64,000 bases of DNA. Origin: Eopsaltria australis (taxonomy: Eukaryota; Chordata; Aves; Passeriformes; Petroicidae). The notes under the pieces were generated by a model. The model did not search any database. It saw only the letters and a list, made by a program, of their open reading frames with translations, and was not told the origin of the DNA. Positions 28,028 through 40,400 of the stretch are shown in pieces. Numbering within the stretch: the stretch's first letter is position 1; the number at the start of each line of letters is the position of its first letter. A program made the position numbers and the translations under genes. The stretch covers positions 248,001 through 312,000 of the forward strand of contig JAVTVJ010000452.1 in the NCBI GenBank assembly GCA_034509425.1. Direction: 5' to 3'.

Positions 28028-30769
28028 TCAAAATAAAGCCAACCTAATTTGCTTAGAATAGCTAGTATCATACTGTCAAAAAAGCATCTGGTCCCATAAA
28101 AATCTTGCCTTTTGGCATTACAGTATATTATGCCAAGAAAACTTTCAACTAAAACATTTGGAGCATATTTTAAAAGGCATTTAATGTCACAGTATGTGAT
28201 TTTATGCATCTGGAAGAAAAACTCGGTTACACAAGTAAGTATCAGAAGTTTAAGTGGTATTTTCACTGTGGGTTTTTTTCTCATGGTACAGTGCAAGATT
28301 TAGATGAGTCAAATGCAGTAGGCAAGAAGGTAGGTTGGTATGTTAAGCATGTTTTTGGATCACATTTTACAGATGCTCTCAACTTGTAACCTAGTTCATA
28401 TCCACAACTCACACATTCTTTATCTTGCATGCTTTTTTTCCCAGAAAAGCAAGCTGCACAAAGTCACTTGTGTTGCTTAATAGCTCAAGAGGTTTGGCAA
28501 GTACGTTGCATTAAATCAAGCATGCTTGCAAGGCTTCCTTGAAGTGCTTCTTGGACAGACACACTTCCTTTTCCTGTGCATCAGTTCACTATATAAGAGT
28601 TATTAGGTATTCAGGCATCGTCTGTGCTATTTTGAGCTCTATACTGCTTGAAAAACAAAACAAAATGAAAAGATGCATTGCTTGTAATGCATACATTCTA
28701 ACTTCTGGGAATTAATGTTCTTCCAGTAAGTGGATACAGAGTATCCTGTCTGTCAAATTTCAATTCCGTTTGTCCCCTGAGAACAATAAATCGACCACAT
28801 GTTAGCCACTGTAGCCATCTAACTGAACTTGCAGCTCCTATGCTAAGTTAATCTTTCAGAATCCAAACAGGCAGTAAATTTCTGTATATATCTGCGGTTT
28901 AAAATTTAATGAATATGATCACCTTTCATGCGTTTTGGGGTTTTGTTTGCTCATTTTTCAGCAAGGCAAAAAACACCATGACTCTATGAAATTAAGTAGA
29001 AATTGTTTCTGTGTATATTTTGTTGATATTGAATGCCATTTTCAGAAACAGTTACATTAAGAAATTTATTGATACAAAAATCCCACCTCAAAAGCTCCCA
29101 GTATAGAAAACCACAACACTTACATTTCAGCATTGAAGCTTACATTCTGAAAGAAGTCTTACTATGTTCCAGATGGAGTAATGCACACCATTTAAAGGTA
29201 AACATTAATTTGCTACATACCTACACATTTGTGGACTCAGTCACTGAGGAATTCACATACTCCAAGACCAGTTTTAGGAGCTATTAAAAGAACTCATCTT
29301 TGGTGCACAAGAGTGCTAACATGTTCAGAGAGATACTGTAGGCTTGGCTCTTCCCCAGCTCGAATGGATGAACAAAAGAGGCAGCTACACTGAAGTTAAT
29401 GATTACACTGGTGCAAAACTGCTGTTAAATAAGTGTTAAGAACTAGATTTCCCTTTTGCCCCATTAAAGTTTTATGTTAGGTCTGTAGCTGTTTTCTCCT
29501 ATCTTTTATGGACCACCATTGTGACTGAGCTATTTTAACAGACACTTTAGAGTTGCTTCTGGATAATGTATCCCATTTCAAGTGACTATATGCTGCCTGG
29601 ATCAATGTTACTTGTGCAACATAACTCTCACATGGATAGCAATAAGAATTTTTTCTCAGTGAAAAATTGCCCAATTCTAGTGCCTGTAAAGTATAAATGG
29701 ATCCAAAATATATTTTTTCCTGAGCTAGAACTTTCTCTAAATGATACTTTGAGAATGTGTTATTTAATTTACTGTTTTATTATAAGAATTATATAGTACT
29801 TTGTTGGGACTTCCCTTTACCTTTGAACAATACATGAGGTTATGTTATTGTAATTTCAACACTCAATAGCAAGCAGTTCCTGAATAATATTCTGCTATTC
29901 AAACATCTCATACAAACTTGTTGTTACCTATTTAACAGGGTAATTTACAAGTCATTTGTGAGTAATTTTAATGTTTGCCTGGCATCCTGAGTTCCATTTT
30001 CCTTTTCTGACTCATGCCATAGATGACCTGTATGAGGAGAAATTGTTTGCATAGCCCATGCTTTTTTTTTTATGCTTGCTTTCTTTTTTCAGTGTTGACA
30101 TGCACAGGATCTGTTAAAAAACCAAATAACAGGAAAGGAAACTCTTCCTTTCTCTGCATAACAGCTGCTGGAGACAACAGAAAACAAATACCTGAGATAA
30201 ATCTAGCTCATTTTTCAGGTGACCTCATTATGAAAAACAGGAAAGACCCAGACTTCTGTGTTTGCTTTATAAAACGTTGTTTGCCTTCACTGGCTCTGTT
30301 GGGATTTAGGGACTAACTGTATGACAGGAAGCTCAGGGAAGCAGTCTACATTGTCTGATGCTATTGTTTTTCTTATGAGTTCACTAAGTTCATTTCCACT
30401 ATACTGTTTTTTTACTAGCATATTTTTGAGTCAGTTTAACTGACTGGAACTGACTTCTTAAAATAATCTGACAGCAGATTTGGTGGTGATTTTATCCTAT
30501 CTTTTCCTTTTTTTTTTTTATCCCCTATAAATCCATTGCCAGTGATCTGAGGTAAAGCTTCAACTGAGGAGCATTTATAGGGAATTTAAGGGTTTTGGCT
30601 CAGTTCTGCTGAATAATAGCCAGTTTCAGCAAACAACAGAGCACACATGTCTTTTTAGCAGCATGATCAAAGAACAGTGGGTGTCCCACTAGCAAAGAGA
30701 AGTTGAGCTTATCCTCTCCTCTGAACAAAAAGAAATCAATGAGAGCTTTCTATTTTTTAGAATAATTCT
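28028..30769. other. AT-rich non-coding DNA, no gene seen
   Basis: There is nothing supportable as a gene or mobile element. A run of T residues lies at about 30508-30519. Confidence 0.75.
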
Positions 30770-30852
30770 CTTTATTTTTTTTCTTTTGGTTTTGGGTTGG
30801 GTTTTTTTTTTGGGGGGGGTTTGTTTTGTTATGTTATGTTATGTTTTGTTTT
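30770..30852. repeat. G/T-only low-complexity tract with ATGTT repeat
   Basis: Over some 80 bases the plus strand is almost entirely G and T. The tract includes several GG and GGG runs, a run of ten T, a run of eight G at 30812-30819, and then three ATGTT units. The strand bias is extreme. G runs spaced by T could form a G-quadruplex on this strand. Confidence 0.85.
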
Positions 30853-32332
30853 CACTTGTGAATTCAGGCATTGATTAAATCTTCAGCATTTGATTTGCCA
30901 TTGTTCAAAACCACGTTTTCAGGGCAGTGGATTTATTTGACCAGCCTGTTTGACCCTTAGTGTGAACTGCCATGCATTGAAGAGATTCACAAATGAGGCT
31001 TAACCTAGAAATAACACCGGAAAAATAAATAAATCATGTCATGGGCCAGGCAAAAATTTACTCTCTGTGTTGGGCAGAGACTGAGGGAAGCATGAAACAT
31101 GTAATTTTCAGATAAGATTGAGATAGGTGTGAAATATATTATTCTGCCATAGGAGACACTTTGGGACTGTTTGCCTTAGGCTGTTTTGGCCACACCTAGA
31201 CCACAGAACACAGAAACATTTTTGGATTTAGTCTGACTGCACACCTCAATGTATTTCCATTTCGTATACGGGCAGGACATGGATTGACAAATATAAGGAA
31301 GCTGCATGGACTGATAATGTAAAAACTATAGTGTGCTCCACCAATTACATCTGAGACCCAGCTATGTGGAGGAACAGAAACTAGACATGCCCTAGTGAGC
31401 ACCAACAGGTGACTGCAGATGTCACCTCTATATTTTTATATTATTTGCCCTAAAACATGCTCCACATTTAAATAGGGTAACCTTGCTTTGATCCTCCTCA
31501 CTGCCACTGTCCTGATTTACTCTACCTGAACTCTGCCTTCTTCTGCAAGCAAAGAATTGAGGTGAACAAATCCATATACTGCTATGACAAATATTATTCT
31601 TGAGATTTTTCATGTATGTGTATCAGTTTAAAACTTCAAAATTATTATTCTCCCAACTGTGAATATAGACTATTATATACAGCAACTCAGCTGTCCACAT
31701 TGAATCACTAATTCCCTTTCATTAAAAAGCTAGATGCATGCTTGCATACACACATACGTACATGTATCTGAAGTACAACACATAGTAATTACTTTTACCT
31801 TCCAGAGGTTTTGAATTCTTTTACCAGCTCAACATTAATAAATGCAAATGTTAAATAGAGGATCTGGAATTTCCACATAGCACAAGTTAAAGTAGCTAAA
31901 ATTGTGAATGCCAGGTAATACTAGTAGCCAGATAACACCAGTACCCCTATTTTATGTCCCATATGAAACAGAAGCAGAGAAAACTGTAACACTGAAACAA
32001 TGTGTAAAGCTACACTGGCGAGGGCATTCAGCTCCAAATTAAGACAACATTAATACAAGTTAATATCTGAGGCACAGAGTAAAATTCAGCTCCCTCAGTA
32101 AGACATCAGTGTTTCATAATGTTACCTGGGGTGCCCTAGGTGGTCTGAGATCTGTAGCTTTGTGAATCAGCAGGTGGGGTGTTGGCAGGATATCACAGCA
32201 TATCCACAATTGTCATTACATGCCTTTGGATAACTGAGCTGGCTCCAGAGTCTTTATCAAATCATTGATAACATAATGCCAGTTTCACTGTTGGTATAAG
32301 CTTGCAAAATCATACAGAGTATTACATTTAAA
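30853..32332. other. AT-rich non-coding DNA; possible degraded SINE piece
   Basis: No gene is seen. Around 31936-32015 the order of words (CCCTATTTTA, then ATGAAACAGAAGCAGAGAAAA, then GTAAAG) faintly recalls a MIR core in reverse orientation. The match is too weak to list as a separate element. Confidence 0.5.
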
Positions 32333-32453
32333 TAGATATGATTGATATGATATAATGATATATGATATTATTGTGTTATATTATATTACATTATATTATT
32401 TATATGATGTATGATATGACATGACATGACATGATACAACATGATATGATATA
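32333..32453. repeat. Degenerate ATATG/ACATG simple-sequence array
   Basis: About 120 bp consist of imperfect units of ATGAT, ATATG, TTATA and ACATG type. It looks like a decayed pentanucleotide microsatellite that has drifted between related units. Confidence 0.85.
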
Positions 32454-32779
32454 CACAAATGTAGTGGAAGCAAAATATATTTTTCTTGGAAAATTACACA
32501 GTAAAAAAAAAAAATTGAATATCTAATCATATCTAGCCTAAGAAGCACCAAACTACCAATCTGTATACGATTTATTTCTTGATAGTTTAATAATTATTCA
32601 AATAATTTTGTCTGTGGAAAATCACCTGGTTTTCTACATCTATTTTCCCTTTAGGGAAAAGACATGAAACACTGTATTCACCTGTAGCAGCAAGACATGA
32701 GTACAAGTCTCAGTGATGAGACTTTTACCAGGCTGGTGAGAGGCATGTCAGAAAATACCACATTAGTGTTAAGGTAATA
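32454..32779. other. AT-rich spacer, no gene seen
   Basis: This short AT-rich stretch holds a run of twelve A at 32503-32514 and nothing else recognisable. Confidence 0.7.
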
Positions 32780-33002
32780 AACGAGAAATAAATGAGAAAA
32801 GAGACAGTAGCAGACAGCATGGTAATGCAGAAAGAAAAACAGGATTCACCACATAAAAACTGGGAAGAAGATGGGAAAAGAGAGAATGAGAGAATACAGA
32901 CTAGAAGCCAAACATTTGGGGGAAAAAAACAGCATATTGAAGGGAAAATGAAGATGATTAAACAGAACACATGAACAGAAGGACAGAGAAAAGAAAGGGA
33001 TT
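32780..33002. repeat. Purine-rich strand-asymmetric tract
   Basis: The plus strand is strongly enriched in A and G over about 220 bp, without a fixed repeat unit. This explains open frames of 60 codons on the plus strand (Lys, Glu and Gln-rich) and 97 codons on the minus strand (Phe, Ser and Leu-rich). I do not regard either as a gene. Confidence 0.65.
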
Positions 33003-36000
33003 GCTTTGAGAATTTCATAGTTATCTGATAAACTGGAAAATACTACGGAAATGTTACTTTTACACTTATTAACTTTCCTTGGGTTTAGTTTTAGCTACGC
33101 TAAATACTGCAGTTCTTCATTCAGGTGGAATTTCATTTGACTTGCCCACTATGTATGTAGAAAAGAAAGCAAGTGATTGATTCCAGATATGCTGTATTAA
33201 GTAGGCTTTGCTAAAAGCTAAGTCTCAAAATTGTTAAAATGAAATTCCCATATACCAGCTCAGCAGTTTTGCCTTCAAAAGCTGGCTCAATCAAATCATC
33301 TGGTATCAGAAAGAAATACGTAATACTTCTCATTTTCATCTACTCTTGCTGAAACACAACTGCGTTTATGCCACAGAAAATGTCTCATGTGAGGCTACTT
33401 TTCCTGTAGACATAAATCCTCATGAGAAGAAAATGTATTGTGTGAGTCATTTGTTTCAACAAGGCCCCTCACAGCATGTCAGCCACTCCTCTGCAGGTAA
33501 CTGTCACAATAAAATACAAATTGTTCAAGGCCTCTCTACAAGAAACTTTTTCTCACTCAACCAAAACCTCCTGAATGGTGCAGCAGTCGGTTTTACAATG
33601 AATTGTGTATTCTCCCATTTAAGAAATTACCTTCAACAACATCTATGTCCAGCACTAAGAGACCTATACTAATTGCAAATATTATAACTAAACAGATGAT
33701 GCAATGGAATTACTGGGATACCATGAGTCAAAGTGAATCATGATTTTACTTCTAACTCTCCTCTCAACTTTCAATTTCATTTTTCAGAGGTACACAATCT
33801 TAAAAAAAAAATCAGTCCTGTAAACATTATTCATTTACTATTTATCCATGGAGTAATGAAGTAAAGTCACTTCTGCGGTTTGAGTTTGGCTTCTATAAGT
33901 TATATTAGCAACCAAAAAGAAGTAGGAGATGCTAGACACATTCCTTGCCAAACATTTAGTTTACAATCTGGAGGCTCAACATGCTTTAACCCAACTGAAA
34001 ATCCTGCACATATTGCAGGACTTCTATGGCTTCTGTTTTGATTTATTCTACTGCTTCAGACCCAATATTGTTCAAAGGAAGAGAGAATCTATTGATAATA
34101 TTCTTCATTTCTCTCAATTTGGAATTGAAAGAGAGAAACTGAGAAAGTTCAGGCAGAACATAAATTTCCAACTAATCAACAGATGTACTTGATATTTATT
34201 TGGGAAATTTTCCTTTATTTCCGGAAAATTTGTTTCTTCATAATATTTTCAGAATATGGGTAACTCCAACAGATTTATTAGAAACACTTTAAAATCTGAG
34301 CACATGTTAACAGGCTTTCTACCGGTACATTTTAAAGGAAATTAAAACCTTTAAATTTAATTAGAAGGAAAAAAGAAGTCTAAAAGTCTCTTATGATATT
34401 TAAAACCTGTGTATTGTGTATGTGTCAGCTTATAAAATAGTCCCTTTGCTACTCTCAATTTAATGTCACTGAGAGAAACATGTTTCCTTTCTCTTCTGTG
34501 TTTTGACTTGAGCTTTAAATCAAAAGGCATTGCAGGTGCAGGCTACATGGGCACACTGTCCACCAGCACAAGAAGCTTCTATGAGCAGTTTCAATACCAG
34601 CATAGATTCCTTCCTTCTCTCCCTCCACCCCTACATCAGCAAAGCAATGCACGGCAAGAAGGCAGGACTAAGCTGATGAAAACATGTGGTGTGACAGATA
34701 AAAATGGTGTATTCTCCTGGCAGTGCCATTTGAAAAGAAAGCAGGAATTAATGTGCGTTCAGTAAAACTGAGACAAGGACATAGCACACTGTATCAAGCA
34801 TGAATGTCTTCTGGAAGCTTGTCATGTGGATTCACCTTTAGCTCTGGATAAAAACTTCTGTAGTTAGGAATAATAAAAGACATGAAGACTTTTTACTGCC
34901 TTCTAAGCAGAGAAAGAGGGTTCAAATTATTCTTGTTATTAGATCTTTTTCCACAAGAAGATGGTACACATAATTCATGCAATTTTCAAAGTTCATGTAT
35001 CCAAAGTTCATTCTTTTTTTCATACAATCTTTAAAGATTTTATGGGTTAATTTAGCAAATATCAAAATCTTTTATGACAGGTCTTATGTAAATGTTTCTA
35101 TCCATTTCAATAATTTCATTCTGGTAGGACTAAGCCAGTTAGAAACAGATAAGCAAATATTAAAACCTATCAAATATATTAGCTGCAGAATTCTTATGTA
35201 TGTTCTTATTCTGCATTCAGGATGTGAATGTTGTGCAGAAGAACTCATCCATCAGGAACCATTTAAACGACCTCTTTAGACTACGTCCGTGGGCTGACTT
35301 TCCCAGGATGGCAAAAAAATATCCACATGTAAATGTGCTCGTCAGATCAAAAGTGCTACCTGACTGAAAGCAGCTCAGGCACCTTAATCATGGTATTTGA
35401 ATATATCAGTTATCAGTACATTTCCAGGCACAAAGGTATAAAATATTTTTTAATGGAAACTTCAGTGTGTTAAATACATTTGGCAAATAAGGAATTTGTC
35501 TCTATTTTCAAAAGGTCCATTTTGAAAATTCTGATGCAACTTCTTGTTTCCTTTATCTGTTTTGGTAGCCACTGAAAATCATTACTTGCCAAAGGTGCCT
35601 GCTATCAGTTTCTAACGGAAAGCTGTCAATAATTCAAATGCACAAGAATCCTTAGTAATGCTTAGAAATGTTAAACAAGCAGCTTGCCTTGGTTCTCAGG
35701 GAAGTGCCAAGCCCTGAGTAGCTTTTGAGTCTGAGCCTTGGAGATACATCCTTGAGATCGTCACTTTGAGCTCAAAATTGAGAAATGTTACTGATACCAG
35801 TGATCTACCTATTCAACAGCTGCCTACTTACACCTATTTTTAACAATCTAATTATCTTTAGTAGAAGAAAGTAGGGAAAATATTGTTTCTTTTCATAATT
35901 TTTTGGAACAGATTTCAAATTTTTCCGACTTGCTTTGTCATTTGAATTAACTATAGATTCCTAAAGTTAGGAAGGATGTGCTTTTTGAAAGTCAAACCTC

Positions 36001-36997
36001 TTTAAAGCCTATCAGTACAAACTTTTCTAGACCGTGCTTCTGCCAAGAACCATGGAACCAGACAATGCTCAAGGTGCCCTTCTAACCTGGTGTTCTGTGC
36101 TCCTATGGAATATTCACAAGCACTATGCAGTTCTGAGCATCTCGGCCAGTTCTACATATTCTTCCAGAGTAGTTTGAAATTCTCTTGCATTAAGTGCAAA
36201 TTCAGGTCACACAAACAGGGTAGCTGGACAGATAATGTAATGTCACTACAAAAGCAGTATTCAAAAAAATGAAAGCAGATAATGAATCATCCTGGGGTAA
36301 ACATTGGGGCAAAAGTAAAATAGCAAATCTATTTCCAACCTGCACAATCTGCTGGTGTATTTTCTACTCTGCTTAGAAATAATTTAAATTGCCTTCTGAT
36401 ATTGATGTACACAATATAATTTCTATCTCCACATACTACACACAATATATAATACATGTAATATGTAATCCTGGATTATGCACAATAACCCAAATAAGAA
36501 GAAAAAAGTGTCAGTCTGTTTTCTAGTGTGTGTCCTTCCTTAACCAGAGCAGTAAAAGCAGTTTTCAAGTTGCAGCAGTGCTTCACTCTGTTGTGAGTGG
36601 TGGTGTTGCCATCACCTCAGTGATGCATTACTTTGAGAAATGGGACTTATTCATTCTTCAAAATAAATTGTTTGCGAAAACACAGCTTGGATTTGAAGAA
36701 TGAGATTCAAAGATGCTTTTGGACAAATTACATGTGAATAGAACAGGTCTGCTTCCTTCCATCGTACAGAATGTATCCTAGATGAGGTGGTGGTACCATA
36801 CATGATGTACACTATTAGAAGTCTTATTGTACAGCTTCAGTTTAATTAGGCTTTGGATTGTTAAAGAGTAGTGTCTTTCCCATTTAACACGTACAGCACA
36901 AAAATAATCTTTTTCTCTTGCATTCTGGCAATTTGAAAGATTGCAACCAAGTGCTATTACACCACAAGGAAGCAGAACAGAGCAATCAAGATCTCTA
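33003..36997. other. AT-rich non-coding DNA, no gene seen
   Basis: No gene, RNA or transposon is recognised in these 4 kb. Open frames reach 108 codons (33346-33672, plus) without any domain. Confidence 0.7.
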
Positions 36998-37455
36998 GTA
37001 CATCTTTTGGTGACAGCTGGCTTAGCATGAGCTGGCACATGGCTAAGAAGGCCACCAACATCCTAGTTTGGATCAACAATAGTGTGGCCAGCAGGATCAG
37101 AGCAGTGTTTATTCCCCTGCACCCAGCACTGGTGAGGTCACACCTCAAATCACTTACTCAGTTCTGGTCCCCTGGAACAAAACAAGGGAATGACAAATGA
37201 TAGGACAAGAGGAAATGGCCTCAAGTTGTGCCAGAAGAGTTTTAGATTGAATATTAGGAAAAATTTCTTTGCTGAAAGGGTTGTCAAGCTTCAGAACAGG
37301 CTGTCCAGGGAAGTGATTGAGTCCCCAGAGGTATAAGACCTGAAGATGTGGCTCTTAGAGATCAGGTTTAGTGGTGGACTTGGCAGCACCAGGTTAATGG
37401 TTAGACTCAGTGATTTTCTCTTCCAACCTAAACAATCCTGACCCTATTCTACCAT
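36998..37455 (+). mobile_element. CR1 LINE 3' end with an internal deletion
   Basis: This is the longest CR1 copy in the window. The first part, up to about 37170, matches the end of the reverse-transcriptase region of CR1 (words TAGTGTGGCCAGCAGGATCAG, CACTGGTGAGGTCACACCTC and CAGTTCTGG). The second part, from about 37200, matches the 3' untranslated region (GATAGGACAAGAGGAAATGG, CTGTCCAGGGAAGTG and CTCTTCCAACCTAAAC). In a complete CR1 some 150-250 bp lie between these parts and are missing here. The tail ends in CCCTATTCTACC, so the terminal octamer repeats are worn away. It is a dead, 5'-truncated copy; no frame remains open through the coding part. Confidence 0.92.
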
Positions 37456-40400
37456 GCTTTTCCACTGTGTTTTAGAAGAGTAAGAGAAATATTTTATAAC
37501 AATTTTTTTTTGCTCTCTAGGATGGTTAATCTTTAAAATATGTTGGATTTATACATTCCAATTATATATGCTGAAGGACAAAAGACAGTTAATAGGAGGC
37601 TTGGAAGAAATAGATCAAAAGGCCTTTATCAGCTGCTTACAATTCTCCACAATAGTTCTGACAGTGATTGAAAACATTTCTCCAGTTTTGGGTGTCAGCC
37701 CAGTGTACTGCTAATAGTGAGCAGACAATCTGCAGTTTTATATTTTATAAAGTTTCCTCCCAAAAACCCAATCTCCTTCTCCACCATTTTTAACATTTCA
37801 CAAGTTCTGAAACTGTAGCCGGACCTAGCTGTTCAGTGAAAGATCTTTAGCACAGTTGTGTTACCATTTGTCCACAGCAGTGAATTGAATGCATGCCGTT
37901 CTGATTAATTATATTAGAATCATTCATTCATAGGATTACAGGCTTAATTGGGAAACAAATACAAGTCAAAATGGACTGCTGCTGGATGCCCCAGGAGATT
38001 GTTTTTCTGAATTTTTAACAGACTGATCTTGTGTATACAAATATGGCAAGACAATGAGACTAAAAAGCAAAGGGAGGTTGCCATCAAGTTGTGAAACCAA
38101 TCAGGAAGTGGGGACCTTATCTTCAAAGTTCATGAAAATGCAACAGATGCTGTCTATCAAATGAGCAACTCTGTTTACAATTACATGAAATGTCTTTAAC
38201 AAAAGCTGGCATTTGGCTACATTTGCTAGATTTGTCTTTTGTTACGATCCAGATGTTGTGCGGGTTTGCAAACGTGTTTCTTGAGGTCTGTTCAGTTTTT
38301 GGGACATTCTTGGCTGAGTTTTGCCTACTCAGGAGGGTTTTTTAATGTTTTCAGATGGAAACCATGAGAAATTTGAATGTGTTTCATAAGATCTGGGCAA
38401 CAGCAGGCAAAATAAGATAACTTTGTGCTGTTAGTCATTGTGTTTCCAAGGGTCATTTGAACCAGCGCTAGGCTTAGTTTCCTGTAATCCCTGTGCATAG
38501 CACCAAAGAACTGGTCTAGACATGTTTAGTTCAAAAGACATCATTAGATCCAAGTGTCCTGAAGAAGGGCACTTCATCTGGCTCAGGCCCAGTGACGTGA
38601 TGCTGTGTCTATTGGAATTCGGAATTTGAGCTGGATCACATCTGGAGAGCTTGAAATACAGGAGGGTAAGGTTTGTCAGCATCTGGCCACAACATAGTAT
38701 TTGTTTCTTATGATCATCCTGATTAAGGAGATCCAAAATATTTATTATGTAGCAATAGATAATGTAGTTTTACCTGAACCATAGACCTTTGAACTGCTGC
38801 TGTTTCCTCTCCAAATGCTTGACTTAACTAAAACTAGTTTCAGTCTGTTTCATTGGTATGAACTTATTTTTAACTTTTTATTCCGCAGGGTGATTTAGAG
38901 CATGTGTTGGTCTGGTTTGCTAAAAGGGAGGCCTTATCACAGATGGGAGCTGTCAGTGCTACTGTAATACAAGCACACATTATTTGTACATCCAAGGTAT
39001 TACAATTTAGTTCTTCTTTGGCCCCATGAAAATGAAAAGAAAATAAACAATACTTGTATTTTGGCTTTTATCAAATCTGGATCCCAAAATAGCAGCATGC
39101 ATAAATTAAAATCTACTGAGCAGTTTTAAATATCCTTTTTATTGTTAGGCTTTTCCCATACATGATTATCCAAGAAACAATTAGCTGGTCTGAAAAGTCT
39201 GAAATAGTCTTCAGAAGCAGCATGATATGCAAGAGGTGGTCAACCTCCCAGAGACAGATCAGAGGAGGGTGGAGAGGAGACAGGACCGTGCAAAACCTTC
39301 TAAAAAAAAGTCAAATAACCAAAATCCAGATTCTCACCTGCCACCAGGATTCCTCCTGATTCCAAAATCACAAAATGCAAGATAGCTGAGCAGTGACAAC
39401 CCTTTCCCTATGTCTGCAGGCTTGACAGCAGGGCAGTCATGTCCCTTGGAGTTAAAGCATGGTGCTCAAAGGGGTTTAGCCTTTCCATGGGGTCTTTTGG
39501 CTGGGGCTCCAAAGTAGTGGCAGTGAGAGAATGGGGTGATGTGCAAAAGGACTTCTGTGTAGTAAATGGGAATGGAGAAGTGGGTTTTGGATAAAGTAGA
39601 TTCATGGAGGAGTTCTGTTTACCTTTTTCTCATTGAATCTTTTTGTAATAAGTACAGTTGGGAAGCAGAAGAGAACTATTTAAAACATCATACAACACCG
39701 TTTTCATGTGCAGGAAACACCAAATCACTATATCAAATCAGTTTTAACCAAAGTTAACAAAAAGGCCAGCTCATGATCTTTCAGGCAGATAATGCCTTAG
39801 AAAGTCAGCAGATGTACCTGGGGCTTGCTAAAAACCTTGCTGTGATTCACTTTATACCAGCCTGCCCTAAATTAGTATCCCACCCTGCTATGAAAATACT
39901 GATTTTAATTAAAGCATCCTGCGTGCATAACTCTCTCCTCCTTAGTAATAGTGTAGCACAGTAGCCTAGTGACTAAACAATCCTCTATCGACAGTTTTCT
40001 TTTATATCCTCCTCCATCACCACCTTCTCTGTCTTACTCATGAAGAATGCTTAAGAAATATCATATTGAAAGCAGAAGTTCTTAGTTGCATTGCAAATTG
40101 TTTTCATATAATATTCAAATCTACTTTCATCATAACATTTGCATACCCCTCCTATCTATCCATGTGTATGACACTGAAAATTCTTCTTTACGTGTTACCT
40201 ATAATCTGAAACAAGGGCTGACATATCTTTTTTTTGGCAATTGCTGCAAAATGTGGTATTTTCAATTCTGTACATCTAAGCTCATACAAGTCACATTATA
40301 TAATCACATTTTATTCCCTTGATTTAAAAGTCAGAAAGATTCTAGCTAGATGGAAAACCATCTTTGTTAAACTTAGATCCTTGGTTCTGTTCCCTGCATT

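Noticed and set aside
31936..32015. Second MIR-like fragment in reverse orientation
   Set aside because: Only a few words agree and their spacing is poor; too weak without a profile search.
32725..33018. Overlapping 97-codon minus and 60-codon plus frames
   Set aside because: Both are by-products of a purine-rich strand-biased tract.
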